Positions 32,394-41,936 of a stretch of 42,280 bases of DNA are shown piece by piece. How positions within the stretch are numbered: the first letter of the stretch is position 1; each line of letters opens with the position of its first letter. The notes under the pieces were generated by a model, which was given only the letters and a program-made list of their open reading frames with translations, had not been told where the DNA came from and made no database searches. The translations under genes were made by a program, and so were the position numbers. Source of the DNA: an uncultured Eubacteriales bacterium (lineage in GTDB: Bacteria; Bacillota_A; Clostridia; Oscillospirales; Oscillospiraceae); assembly GCA_900319835.1 (NCBI GenBank), contig ONPY01000021.1, forward strand, positions 1-42,280, given 5' to 3'.

Positions 32394-33575
32394 ATGCTTT
32401 TGAAGGAACTGAACACCCCCTGCTACATCATTCGGGCGGGGGCGTTTGAAGAGAATATGGCCCGCTTTCGCGCGGCCTTCGCCTCCCGCTGGGGGGAGAG
32501 GCTGCTGCTGGGCTACTCGGTCAAGACCAACAACTTCCCCTGGCTGCTGAAAACCGCCATGGCCAGGGGCTTCTGGGCGGAGGTGGTCTCGCCGGACGAA
32601 TACGCCTTTGCCCTGCGCTGCGGCTGCCCGGAGGAGAAGATCCTCTTCAACGGCCCCCAGAAGCAGGAGCGTCTGCTCTCCGCCTGCCGGGCGGGGGCCA
32701 CGGTGAACCTGGACAATCTGGAGGAGGTGGACGCGGTCTGCGCCGCCTTCGGCGGTGGGGACTTCGCGCCCCGGCTGGGCCTGCGCGTCAACTTTGACCT
32801 GGAGGCGCTCTGCCCCGGGGAGACCACCTGCCGGGGTGTCCCCGGACGCTTCGGCCTGTGCCTGGAAAACGGGGACTTTGCCCGGGCGCTGGAAAAGCTG
32901 CAAAAGGCGGGGCTGCCCCTGGCGGGCCTGCACCTGCACCAGAGCAGCAAAACCCGCAGCCTGAACATCTTTGGCGCCATCGCAAAGACGGCGGCGGAGA
33001 TCGCGGAGACCTATGACCTGCGGGAGCTTGACTATGTGGATCTCGGCGGCGGCTTCTTCGGCGGCAGCTTCTTCCCCGGCAAGCCGAGCTTTGACGAATA
33101 CGCCGAGACCGTCTGTGCTGTGCTGAAAACGGCCTTCGACCCCGCCCGCACCACCCTGACACTGGAGCCGGGCGCCGCGATCCTGGCCACCGCGATGGAC
33201 TATCTCTGCTCCGTACTGAATATCCGCGAGGTACGCGGGCAGCGCATCGTCACCCTGGACGGGAGCCTGCTGCACATCAACCCCATGATGAACCCGCACC
33301 CCACGCCCTTTACCATGCTCCATCCCGGCGCGGAGGGCGGAGAGGATCAGATCGTCGCCGGCAGCACCTGCATGGAGCTGGACCGCTTCTGGCCCCGGGA
33401 CATGCACAACCTGGCCGAGCACGACACGCAGTTTCTCTTCCACGCCTGCGGGGCCTACATGTCCACGCACAACTCCAGCTTCATCAACGCCGCCCCGAAC
33501 ATCTATCTCGAGCGGGGCGGGGACTATACCCTCCTGCGGAAAAAGAGCCTGGACGCGCTGTTTCGTGTGGAGTGA
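32394..33575 (+). CDS. Fold-type III PLP decarboxylase (LysA-like), substrate unknown
   Basis: A 393-residue protein beginning at the ATG 4 bases after the ATP-grasp stop. Its PLP-barrel domain has GYSVKTNN with the PLP lysine near residue 43, GLHLHQSSKT near 180, and DLGGGFFGG near 215. The C-terminal beta domain has AGSTCMELDRF with the conserved cysteine and CGAYMSTHNSSFI. Diaminopimelate decarboxylases have EPGR at the substrate site; here it is EPGAA, so the arginine that grips the distal carboxylate is missing and a different amino acid is expected. Beside an ATP-grasp ligase this resembles the BtrJ/BtrK pair of butirosin synthesis, in which a ligated amino acid is decarboxylated. No carrier protein is visible. 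Confidence 0.85.
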   Translation: MLLKELNTPCYIIRAGAFEENMARFRAAFASRWGERLLLGYSVKTNNFPWLLKTAMARGFWAEVVSPDEYAFALRCGCPEEKILFNGPQKQERLLSACRAGATVNLDNLEEVDAVCAAFGGGDFAPRLGLRVNFDLEALCPGETTCRGVPGRFGLCLENGDFARALEKLQKAGLPLAGLHLHQSSKTRSLNIFGAIAKTAAEIAETYDLRELDYVDLGGGFFGGSFFPGKPSFDEYAETVCAVLKTAFDPARTTLTLEPGAAILATAMDYLCSVLNIREVRGQRIVTLDGSLLHINPMMNPHPTPFTMLHPGAEGGEDQIVAGSTCMELDRFWPRDMHNLAEHDTQFLFHACGAYMSTHNSSFINAAPNIYLERGGDYTLLRKKSLDALFRVE

Positions 33576-33775
33576 GGAGTTAGGAGTTACGGTGTGCCTT
33601 CGGCACGAATCAATCCGATCCCTCCGCCTCGCTCCGCTCGGCACCTCCCTTTCCAAAGGGAGGCCCCTGCAGAAAGATTTCATGGCCCCCTTTGGGAAAG
33701 GGGGCTGTCAGCGAAGCTGACTGGGGGATCGGATACAACAACGCCGCCCTCCAAACGCCACCCTCAAAAAACCGG
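33570..33775. repeat. MITE-like palindromic repeat, copy 2
   Basis: It starts as GTGTGGAGTGAGGAG at the decarboxylase stop. The core runs from GATCCCTCCGCCTCGCTC, through CACCTCCCTTTCCAAAGGGAGG and CCCCCTTTGGGAAAGGGGG, to GACTGGGGGATCGG, with a CCACCCTC right arm. Same orientation as copy 3, opposite to copy 1. It separates the decarboxylase from the ArnE-like gene and holds no gene. Confidence 0.85.
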
Positions 33776-33784
33776 AGGTTTCCC

Positions 33785-34141
33785 TTGACCAAGAATGTAA
33801 ACTGGAAGCTGCTGCTCCTGCTGCAGGGGGCGGTGGTGCTCTATTCCTTTGCCGACATCTGCGCAAAGCTCGCCAGCCGGCACGACTTTCTGACCCCGGG
33901 CTACATCCTGTGGCTGGGGGCGGAGGTGCTGGTGCTGGGGCTCTACGCCCTGGGCTGGCAGCAGATCATCAAAAAGGTGGACATCTCGGTGGCCTACGCC
34001 AACCGGGCCGCTGCCGTCGTCTGGACCACCCTGTGGGCGGCGCTGCTGTTTCATGAGCGCATCACGCTCCAGAACGTCCTCGGCATCCTGGTCCTGTTTG
34101 CCGGGATCTGGCTGGTAAACCGGGAGGGCGAAACGGGATGA
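33785..34141 (+). CDS. ArnE-like small membrane protein (EamA/SMR type)
   Basis: A 118-residue protein with four transmembrane helices. TTG at 33785 is used because GGAGG lies just upstream; the frame before it belongs to the repeat. Helices lie at about residues 9-27, 37-56, 66-85 and 94-113. The pattern (PGYILWLGAEVLVLGLYALGWQQIIKKVDISVAYANRAA near the centre, NVLGILVLFAGIWLV at the end) fits ArnE/ArnF and small-drug-transporter proteins. It overlaps the next gene by 4 bases. The pair probably works as a heterodimer that flips an undecaprenyl-phosphate-linked amino sugar, as proposed for ArnE-ArnF. Confidence 0.8.
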   Translation: MTKNVNWKLLLLLQGAVVLYSFADICAKLASRHDFLTPGYILWLGAEVLVLGLYALGWQQIIKKVDISVAYANRAAAVVWTTLWAALLFHERITLQNVLGILVLFAGIWLVNREGETG

Positions 34142-34470
34142 AGTACTATCTTGCGATGCTCGGCGCGGTGGCGCTCTCCGCCGCGTCCCAGATGCTGCTG
34201 AAGAGAGCGGCAAAAACCGCGTACGCCAGCCCCATCCGGGAGTATCTCAATGTCTGGGTCATCGGGGGCTACGGGCTGCTGGTGCTGAGCATGCTCAGCG
34301 TGGTCTTTGCCTGCCGGGGCCTGGAGATGAAAAATGTCCCCGTGATCGAGGCCCTGGGCTTCCCGCTGGTGATGGTGCTGGGCCGGATCTTCTACGGGGA
34401 AAAGCTGACACGGAACAAACTGATCGGCATGGGGCTGATCATGCTCGGCGTGGCGATTTTTTACCTGTAA
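34138..34470 (+). CDS. ArnF-like small membrane protein (EamA/SMR type)
   Basis: A 110-residue, four-helix membrane protein. The ATG overlaps the previous TGA in ATGA and is preceded by GGGAGGGCG. The first helix has ALSAASQMLLKRAAK, a SMR-type motif, and the rest has EMKNVPVIEALGFPLVMVLGRIFYGEKLTRNKLIGMGLIMLGVAIFYL, close in style to ArnF. Two different small subunits encoded in tandem are typical of the heterodimeric lipid-linked sugar flippases. Nearby GT2 enzymes would supply the lipid-linked sugar. Confidence 0.82.
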   Translation: MKYYLAMLGAVALSAASQMLLKRAAKTAYASPIREYLNVWVIGGYGLLVLSMLSVVFACRGLEMKNVPVIEALGFPLVMVLGRIFYGEKLTRNKLIGMGLIMLGVAIFYL

Positions 34471-34488
34471 ATGTGGGAGAAACGCGAT

Positions 34489-35040
34489 ATGACAGAGAAA
34501 AGCTACACCCTGCAGGGCGGCGTAATCCACGGGGAGCGCGTGCTGCTGCGCCCCATCACCATGGAGGACACCCCGCTGATCGTCAAGTGGCGGAATACCG
34601 AATCCGTGCGCCGCAACTTCATCTTCCGCGAGCCCTTCACCGCCGAGATGCACACCCGCTGGATGGAGACCAAGGTGGCCTCCGGTCAGGTGCTGCAGTA
34701 TATCATCGTGGATAAGGAGAGCGGCGAGAGCGTGGGCTCGGTCTATTTCCGGGATGTGGACAAAGCCAACCGCAGCGCGGAGTACGGCATCTTTATCGGG
34801 GAGGAAACTGCCCGGGGCAAGGGCCTCGGCAGCGAGGTTGCCCGGATCTTCACGGACTTCGGGTTTCGGGAGCTGAAGCTGCACCGTATCAGCCTGCGCC
34901 TGCTGGCGGACAACACCCGTGCGGAAAAGAGCTACACAAACGGCGGCTTTTGCCGGGAGGGGCTGTTTCGGGACATGGTGAAGCTCGACGGAGAATACCG
35001 GGACGTTCTGTTTATGGCAAAGCTCAACGGGGAGGACTGA
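34489..35040 (+). CDS. GNAT acyltransferase of the amino-sugar locus
   Basis: A 183-residue GNAT enzyme of the RimJ/RimL type. The ATG at 34489 has GGGAG 9 bases upstream; the ATG at 34471 has no ribosome site. Motifs: LRPITMEDTPLIVKWRNTESVR at the start, YGIFIGEETARGKGLGSEVARIF near residue 95 (acetyl-CoA pyrophosphate loop RGKGLG) and HRISLRLLADNTRAEKSYTNGGF near 130. PseH and RffC acetylate 4-amino sugars with this kind of fold, so it probably N-acylates the product of RffA. The stop is one base before the second GT2 start. Confidence 0.85.
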   Translation: MTEKSYTLQGGVIHGERVLLRPITMEDTPLIVKWRNTESVRRNFIFREPFTAEMHTRWMETKVASGQVLQYIIVDKESGESVGSVYFRDVDKANRSAEYGIFIGEETARGKGLGSEVARIFTDFGFRELKLHRISLRLLADNTRAEKSYTNGGFCREGLFRDMVKLDGEYRDVLFMAKLNGED

Positions 35041-35041
35041 C

Positions 35042-35968
35042 ATGACGAAGGTATCCTTTGTGATCCCCTGCTACCGCTCGGAGCATACGGTCACGGCCGT
35101 GGCGGCGGAGATCGAAAAAACCATGGCGGCCCTGCCCCAGTATGATTGGGAGCTGGTGCTGGTCAACGACTGCTCGCCCGACGGCACCTTCGGGGTGCTC
35201 CGGGGCCTGGCGGAAAAGGACGCGCGCATCACCGCGGTGGATCTGGCCAAGAACTTCGGCCAGCACGCGGCGCTCATGTGCGGCATGCGCCATACCGACG
35301 GCGACGTGGTGGTCTGCCTGGACGACGACGGCCAGACGCCCGCCGACGAGGTGGGCAAGCTGCTAGAGAAGATCGAAGCGGGCTACGACGTGGTCTACGC
35401 CTCTTATGCGGAAAAGAAGGAGAGCGGCTTCCGGCGCTTCGGCAGCGACGTCAACCGCCGCATGACCGAGATCATGCTCTCCAAACCGAAGGAGCTGGAG
35501 CTGACCAGCTACTTTGCCGCCCGCCGCTTCATCATCGACGAAATGCTCCGCTACGAGCACTGCTATCCCTATGTGATGGGCCTGGTGCTGCGCAGCACCA
35601 AGCGCATCTGCAACGTGCCGGTCCAGCACCGGGAGCGGGAGACCGGCTCTTCCGGCTATACGCTCTCCAAGCTGCTGGGGCTCTGGATGAACGGCTTTAC
35701 CTCCTTCTCGGTCAAGCCTCTGCGCATCTCCACTTACGCCGGGGTGATTACGGCGCTGCTGGGCTTTGTGTATGCCCTGGCGGCGGTGATCCGCTATTTC
35801 ACGGTCCACATGGCCCCCCAGGGCTGGACCACCACCACGGTGCTGCTGCTGATCGTGGGCGGGCTGAACCTGCTGATGCTGGGGCTGGTGGGCGAATATA
35901 TCGGGCGGGTCTTCATGTGCGTCAATGCTACCCCGCAGTATGTCGAACGGGAAGTCTATAAGCAATAG
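35042..35968 (+). CDS. ArnC/GtrB-like polyprenyl-phosphate glycosyltransferase 2
   Basis: A 308-residue GT2 enzyme after GGGGAGGACTGAC. It is a clear paralogue of the enzyme at 29590: both share PCYRSEHT, KNFGQHAAL or RNFGQHAAL, LDDDGQ, GFRRFGS, SSGYTL or TSGYTL, and NGFTSFSVKPLR or NGFTAFSVKPLR. Two C-terminal helices follow. It probably attaches a second or modified sugar to undecaprenyl phosphate. The differing segments between the two (for example LSKPKELELTSYFAARR and LDWPEDVQATSFFVCRR) sit in the acceptor/sugar region, suggesting different donors. It ends the locus before a terminator. Confidence 0.88.
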   Translation: MTKVSFVIPCYRSEHTVTAVAAEIEKTMAALPQYDWELVLVNDCSPDGTFGVLRGLAEKDARITAVDLAKNFGQHAALMCGMRHTDGDVVVCLDDDGQTPADEVGKLLEKIEAGYDVVYASYAEKKESGFRRFGSDVNRRMTEIMLSKPKELELTSYFAARRFIIDEMLRYEHCYPYVMGLVLRSTKRICNVPVQHRERETGSSGYTLSKLLGLWMNGFTSFSVKPLRISTYAGVITALLGFVYALAAVIRYFTVHMAPQGWTTTTVLLLIVGGLNLLMLGLVGEYIGRVFMCVNATPQYVEREVYKQ

Positions 35969-35982
35969 AAACGGGAATAAAA

Positions 35983-36006
35983 AAACCGCTCCGAAAGGAG
36001 CGGTTT
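35983..36006 (+). terminator. Terminator of the amino-sugar locus
   Basis: AAACCGCTCC and GGAGCGGTTT around GAAA. The same hairpin, letter for letter, occurs again at 36170-36193. Confidence 0.8.
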
Positions 36007-36167
36007 CAATATGTCGACAAAGTCCGCACGTGTCATCCTGAGCGAGCGTCAGCGAGTCGAAGGATCTCAGCGTCGAAGCCTGTACAATAGGCGCCGTTTG
36101 AGATTTCTCCCTAAAGGACTAGGCGCTTCGCTCGAAATGACATATGATTGGGTTTGTCTACAGTCTG
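36007..36167. repeat. Hybrid intergenic repeat between identical terminators
   Basis: The outer part is the GTCGAC family: ATGTCGACAAAG at about 36011 and TTTGTCTACAGTCTG at about 36153. Inside is a second palindrome that begins TGTCATCCTGAGCGAGCG at 36031 and ends CTTCGCTCGAAATGACA at 36142, with GGATCTC and GAGATTTCTCC further in. The latter resembles a repeat that is widespread in bacterial genomes. No gene is called here. Confidence 0.85.
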
Positions 36168-36195
36168 AAAAACCGCTCCGAAAGGAGCGGTTTTT
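36168..36195 (-). terminator. Terminator of the ribosomal-protein operon
   Basis: AAAAACCGCTCC and GGAGCGGTTTTT around GAAA, 11 bases past the rplA stop on the minus strand. Confidence 0.85.
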
Positions 36196-36206
36196 TCATG
36201 CGCTTT

Positions 36207-36899
36207 TTACAGCTGCTTCTGGGCGTTGATCTTGATGCCGGGGCCCATGGTGGAGGCGGTGACGCAGGACCGGATGTACTGGCCCTTGGCGGCCGCGGGC
36301 TTGGCCTTGATGATCGCGGTGAGCAGAGCGACGTAGTTCTCGTAGAGCTTCTCGCCGCCGAAGCTGACCTTGCCGATGGGGCAGTGGATGATGTTGGTCT
36401 TGTCCAGACGGTACTCGACCTTACCGGCTTTGGCTTCCTTGACAGCCTGCGCCACGTTGGGGGTGACGGTGCCGGCCTTGGGGGAAGGCATCAGGCCCTT
36501 GGGGCCCAGGATCTTACCGAGACGGCCGACGGTGCCCATCATCTTGGGGTTGGCGATGACGGTGTCGAACTCGAACCAGTTCTCCTTCTGGATCTTCTCC
36601 ACGTACTCCATGCCGCCGGCGTAATCGGCGCCGGCCGCGAGGGCCTCTTCCACCTGCTCGGGCGGGCAGAAGCACAGGACGCGGACGGTCTTGCCGGTGC
36701 CGTTGGGCAGCACGATGGCGCCGCGGACCTGCTGGTCGGCGTGACGGCCGTCAACACCGAGCTTGACGTGCAGCTCGACGGTCTCGTCGAACTTGGCCTT
36801 GCTGGCCTGGCAGACCAGGCTCAGAGCCTCCTGGGGCTCGTAGAGGGCCTGCTTATCAATGAGCTTAGCGCTCTCTTTATAATTTTTACCTCTAAACAA
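36207..36899 (-). CDS. rplA: Ribosomal protein L1
   Basis: A 230-residue protein of normal length, starting at TTG with AGGAGG 8 bases upstream. Recognisable L1 segments: [34 protein letters not shown] near residue 40, and [29 protein letters not shown] near 120. L1 forms the L1 stalk at the ribosomal E site and represses its own mRNA in many bacteria. It is the last gene of rpmG-secE-nusG-rplK-rplA. The usual following genes rplJ and rplL are absent; a terminator comes instead. Confidence 0.97.
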   Translation of the reverse strand: MFRGKNYKESAKLIDKQALYEPQEALSLVCQASKAKFDETVELHVKLGVDGRHADQQVRGAIVLPNGTGKTVRVLCFCPPEQVEEALAAGADYAGGMEYVEKIQKENWFEFDTVIANPKMMGTVGRLGKILGPKGLMPSPKAGTVTPNVAQAVKEAKAGKVEYRLDKTNIIHCPIGKVSFGGEKLYENYVALLTAIIKAKPAAAKGQYIRSCVTASTMGPGIKINAQKQL

Positions 36900-36965
36900 T
36901 TTGTTTTCCTCCTAAAATGTGGTTGAGTCGGATGGAGTATCCTCCCACGTTGCTGAGCGAAACGC

Positions 36966-37391
36966 TCAGTCTCCGACGATGACGCCCATGGAGCGGCAGG
37001 TACCGGCGATCATGCTGATGGCGGAGTCGATGTCGGTGCAGTTGAGGTCGGGCATCTTCTGCTCGGCGATCTTGCGGACATCTTCCTTGCTGATGGTCGC
37101 GACCTTGTCTCTCTGGGGGACGCCGGAAGCGGTCTCGATGCCGCAGGCCTTCTTGATCAGAAGGGCGGCAGGAGGAGTCTTGGTGACGAAGGTGAAGCTG
37201 CGGTCGGAGTACACGGTGATGACGACGGGGATCATCATGCCCATGTCGCCCTTGGTGCGCTCGTTGAAGTCCTTGGTGAACTGACCGATATTGACGCCGT
37301 ACTGGCCCAGTGCGGGGCCGACGGGGGGCGCCGGAGTCGCTTTGCCGGCGGGAACCTGGAATCTTACGTATCCAACTACTTTCTGTGCCAC
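36966..37391 (-). CDS. rplK: Ribosomal protein L11
   Basis: A 141-residue protein beginning at GTG, with GAGGTG 8 bases upstream. [39 protein letters not shown] is the standard N-terminal domain, and the C-terminal domain ([21 protein letters not shown], then [25 protein letters not shown]) binds 23S rRNA at the GTPase centre. It follows nusG by 21 bases. The 66-base gap before rplA could carry an L1 regulatory site, which I did not resolve. Confidence 0.97.
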   Translation of the reverse strand: MAQKVVGYVRFQVPAGKATPAPPVGPALGQYGVNIGQFTKDFNERTKGDMGMMIPVVITVYSDRSFTFVTKTPPAALLIKKACGIETASGVPQRDKVATISKEDVRKIAEQKMPDLNCTDIDSAISMIAGTCRSMGVIVGD

Positions 37392-37412
37392 GGTATGAGC
37401 ACCTCTTTCTTA

Positions 37413-37937
37413 TTAATCTTTGGTTACTTCGACCTGGTCGAGCTCCAGATCCACCGGAGTCTCGCGGCCGAACATGGAGACCACGACGCGGACCCGATCC
37501 TTCTCGGGCTCCAGCTCTTCCACGATGCCGAGGAAGCCGGAGAGAGGCCCGTCGATGACCTTGACCTCATCGCCGACGGCGTAGCCGACGACGATCTCCT
37601 TGCGCTCGACGCCGAGATCGTAGATCTCCTGCTCCGTGAGGGGGACGGCCTTGCCGTCGGACCCGACGAAGCCGGTTGCACCGCGGACGTTGTGGACCAG
37701 GTGCCAGCTGTCATCCGTAAGGATCATCTTCACCAGCACGTAACCCGGGAACACCTTGCGCTCGACGGTCTTTTCGCCGGCGTCGGTAAACTCGGTGACG
37801 GTCTCCATGGGGATGTTGACCTCTTTGATCAGGTCCGTCATCCTGCGGTTTTCTGCTGCCTTCATCACAGCGGCAGCCACTGCGTTTTCATACCCGGAAT
37901 AGGTATGAACGACATACCATTTTGCTTCTTCAGCCAT
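37413..37937 (-). CDS. nusG: Transcription termination/antitermination factor NusG
   Basis: A 174-residue protein from the ATG at 37937; an in-frame TTG three codons earlier overlaps the secE stop and is less likely. The NGN domain is WYVVHTYSGYENAVAAAVMKAAE through KVFPGYVLVKMILTDDSWHLVHNVRGATGFVG. The KOW domain near the C-terminus has GDEVKVIDGPLSGFLGIVEEL. NusG binds RNA polymerase and couples it to Rho or ribosomal protein S10. The ribosome site is weak, so it probably depends on coupling with secE, whose stop is 5 bases upstream. Confidence 0.96.
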   Translation of the reverse strand: MAEEAKWYVVHTYSGYENAVAAAVMKAAENRRMTDLIKEVNIPMETVTEFTDAGEKTVERKVFPGYVLVKMILTDDSWHLVHNVRGATGFVGSDGKAVPLTEQEIYDLGVERKEIVVGYAVGDEVKVIDGPLSGFLGIVEELEPEKDRVRVVVSMFGRETPVDLELDQVEVTKD

Positions 37938-37942
37938 GGCGA

Positions 37943-38212
37943 TCAACCCAAACGGAAGATGAGGCTGACCACCATCTGGGCGATTTCGTCAAAGGCCCAG
38001 ATGCCCACCGCGGAAATCAGCATCATGCCGAGGGAGATGAGCGTGTTGTTTCTGAGCGCCTTGGGCGTCGGCCAGATGACCTTCCTCAGCTCGCTCTTCA
38101 TTTCCCTGAACCACTTGCCGACTCTCTGGAAGAAGCCGAGCTTGGCATCCTCCTTCTTGACGGCGGTGACGGCCTTTGCGGGAGCGGCGTTGACCTTCTT
38201 TTCTTCAGCCAT
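37943..38212 (-). CDS. secE: Preprotein translocase subunit SecE
   Basis: An 89-residue protein with a charged Ala/Lys-rich N-terminal extension to residue 25, the SecE amphipathic helix FFQRVGKWFREMKSELRKVIWPTPKALRNNT (about 28-58), and one transmembrane helix (about 60-85). SecE clamps the two halves of SecY in the plasma membrane. The WPT motif before the helix is diagnostic. It lies between rpmG and nusG, the classic order. Confidence 0.96.
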   Translation of the reverse strand: MAEEKKVNAAPAKAVTAVKKEDAKLGFFQRVGKWFREMKSELRKVIWPTPKALRNNTLISLGMMLISAVGIWAFDEIAQMVVSLIFRLG

Positions 38213-38233
38213 TGTTACGCATCCTTTCCGTCA

Positions 38234-38395
38234 TCACTTGGTTTCGACATGCTTGGTGTGCTTTCTGCAGAAGGGGCAATACTTGCTGCGCTCCAAACGG
38301 TCGGACGTATTCTTTTTGTTCTTGACCGTGTTGTAGTTCCTCTGCTTGCATTCTTCGCATCTGAGTGTGATTTTAACTCTTGCGCCTGCAGCCAT
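38234..38395 (-). CDS. rpmG: Ribosomal protein L33 (zinc type)
   Basis: A 53-residue protein starting after GGAGGTGCCGAAAG. The zinc site is CEEC at residues 13-16 and CPFC at 40-43, and [17 protein letters not shown] with [14 protein letters not shown] is standard for L33. It is the first gene of the operon. The four cysteines mark the zinc-dependent form, which some bacteria swap under zinc limitation. Confidence 0.96.
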   Translation of the reverse strand: MAAGARVKITLRCEECKQRNYNTVKNKKNTSDRLERSKYCPFCRKHTKHVETK

Positions 38396-38524
38396 TCTTT
38401 CGGCACCTCCTATTTTATTTACCCGCCGGGGGGCGGGCATTGCCTCCCTGCATATGGGCGAAATGGTCTCTCTGCGCGGAAAAAAGCGCGCAAAAAGAAA
38501 CCTCTCGTCCGACAGGTAACATAT

Positions 38525-38553
38525 ACTATAGCACAGCGCTTTTTCAAGGTCAA
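38525..38553 (-). promoter_or_regulatory. Promoter of rpmG-secE-nusG-rplK-rplA
   Basis: On the minus strand, TTGACC (38548-38553) and TATAGT (38525-38530) with a 17-base spacer. It leaves an untranslated leader of about 120 bases. Confidence 0.8.
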
Positions 38554-38602
38554 GCATTATTTTTACAAATTTGCAATCAATTTGCCGCAAATTCTCCGCT
38601 GC

Positions 38603-38642
38603 AAAAAAAGATTGCCGGTCCAAACGGACCGGCAATCTTTTT
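38603..38642. terminator. Terminator of pta
   Basis: AAAAAAGATTGCCGGTCC pairs with GGACCGGCAATCTTTTTT around AAAC, directly after the pta stop on the minus strand. Confidence 0.9.
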
Positions 38643-38652
38643 TGAAACTGTC

Positions 38653-39651
38653 TTACTTCAGCGCGGCGGTAATGATGCTCATCTGGTAGACCTCCTCGGC
38701 GTTGCAGCCGCGGGACAGGTCGTTGATGGGCGCGTTCAGACCCTGGAGCACAGGGCCGATGGCGGCGAAGCCGCCCAGACGCTGGGCGATCTTGTAGCCG
38801 ATGTTGCCGGACTGGATCTCGGGGAAGACGAAGGTGTTGGCATAGCCGGCCACGGGGCTTCCGGGGAACTTGAGCTGGCCGACGGTGGGGGAGACGGCGG
38901 CGTCGAACTGGATCTCGCCGTCGACGTTGATCTCGGGGTGGGTCTCCTTGACGATCCTGGTGGCCTCGCGCACCAGATCGACGGCCGGGCCCTTGCCGGA
39001 GCCCTTGGTGGAGTAGCTCAGCATGGCGACCTTGGGGTCGATGCCGAAGAATTTGGCGGTCTTGGCGCACTCGACGGCGACCTCGGCCAGCTTCTGGGCG
39101 GCGGTCAGGGTGACGTTGCCCTGCTTGTCCACGCTGTCCTCATAGGAGATGTTGATGGCGCAGTCGCCCATGGCCAGCATCTCGTCGCCGCGGACCAGCA
39201 GGAAGCAGGAGGAGACGAGGTTGGCGCCCTTCTTGGTCTTGACCAGCTGCAGGGCGGGACGGACGGTGTCGGCGGTGGAGTAGGTGGCACCGCCCAGCAG
39301 AGCGTCGGCCTTGCCCATCTTCACCAGCATGGTGCCGAAGTAGTTGCTCTTGGCCAGCGCGGCTCTCGCGTCCTCCGCGGTGGCCTTGCCCTTGCGCAGA
39401 GCGACGAACTCGTCGACCATGGCGTCCATCTCGGGATAGGTGGCGGGGTCGAGAATCTCCAGCCCCTCGATGTCGAAGCCGCCCTTTTGGGCCGCGGCCT
39501 TGACCTCATCGACATTGCCGATGAGCACGGGGGTCAGGAAGCCGTCCTTCTTCAGGCGGGCAGCGGCCTCGAGGATGCGGGCGTCGGTGCCCTCGGGATA
39601 GACGATCTTGCGGGGATTGGCTTTCAGGATTTCTACCAGGTTTTCAAACAT
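38653..39651 (-). CDS. pta: Phosphate acetyltransferase
   Basis: A 332-residue cytosolic enzyme that interconverts acetyl-CoA and acetyl phosphate, normally paired with acetate kinase for ATP from fermentation. The short single-domain form is typical of Firmicutes. Landmarks: [19 protein letters not shown] at the start, [21 protein letters not shown] near 120, [16 protein letters not shown] near 209, and the C-terminal [30 protein letters not shown] with the catalytic-site arginine and asparagine. GGAGG lies 8 bases before the ATG. No ackA is adjacent. Confidence 0.96.
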   Translation of the reverse strand: MFENLVEILKANPRKIVYPEGTDARILEAAARLKKDGFLTPVLIGNVDEVKAAAQKGGFDIEGLEILDPATYPEMDAMVDEFVALRKGKATAEDARAALAKSNYFGTMLVKMGKADALLGGATYSTADTVRPALQLVKTKKGANLVSSCFLLVRGDEMLAMGDCAINISYEDSVDKQGNVTLTAAQKLAEVAVECAKTAKFFGIDPKVAMLSYSTKGSGKGPAVDLVREATRIVKETHPEINVDGEIQFDAAVSPTVGQLKFPGSPVAGYANTFVFPEIQSGNIGYKIAQRLGGFAAIGPVLQGLNAPINDLSRGCNAEEVYQMSIITAALK

Positions 39652-39690
39652 GGAACGAACCTCCAGTGTGTATTTTTCTTGGCACTGCTC

Positions 39691-39719
39691 ATCGTACCAC
39701 TACCGGCGGAACTTTTCAA
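39691..39719 (-). promoter_or_regulatory. Promoter of pta
   Basis: On the minus strand, TTGAAA (39714-39719) and TACGAT (39691-39696) with a 17-base spacer. Confidence 0.65.
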
Positions 39720-39739
39720 GTTATAGAAGGAATTTTCTA

Positions 39740-39768
39740 TTTACAAAGCCGCCTTCGCCGGATATAAT
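39740..39768 (+). promoter_or_regulatory. Promoter of the XRE regulator and lepA
   Basis: TTTACA at 39740-39745 and TATAAT at 39763-39768 with a 17-base spacer. Confidence 0.75.
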
Positions 39769-39804
39769 ATACAAACTGTAATCAACGAGACAAGGGGAAT
39801 CGGC

Positions 39805-40127
39805 ATGAACAGAAGCTTTCCGGAGACGCTTTCGGCCCTGCGCCGGGAGCGCAGCATCAGCCAGCGCGCCGCCGCGGCGGACCTGGGCATCAGCCAGGCG
39901 CTGCTGAGCCATTACGAAAACGGCGCGCGGGAGCCGGGACTCGGCTTCGTGTGCCGGGCCTGCGACTATTACGGCGTGACGGCCGACTATCTGCTGGGCC
40001 GCACCGACCGGCCCAACGCCGCGCTCAGCGCCGCCACGACCGCCGCGGCCTTTCTGGAGCGCATGCAGGAGCTCATCGGCAGCGCCCACCGTGCCCTTGA
40101 TGAATACACCGACCGGGAGGACGAGAC

Positions 40128-40131
<4 letters not shown>
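39805..40131 (+). CDS. XRE-family transcriptional regulator
   Basis: A 108-residue protein after AAGGGGAATCGGC. Residues 5-65 are a Cro/CI helix-turn-helix ([35 protein letters not shown]) ending in [11 protein letters not shown], the common end of XRE domains. The C-terminal 40 residues form an Ala/Glu-rich helix that could dimerise. It overlaps lepA by four bases (ATGA), so the two are cotranslated. An XRE regulator coupled to lepA is not a standard arrangement. Its targets are unknown; self-regulation of the shared promoter is plausible. Confidence 0.9.
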
Positions 40132-41933
<1,802 letters not shown>

Positions 41934-41936
41934 GCG

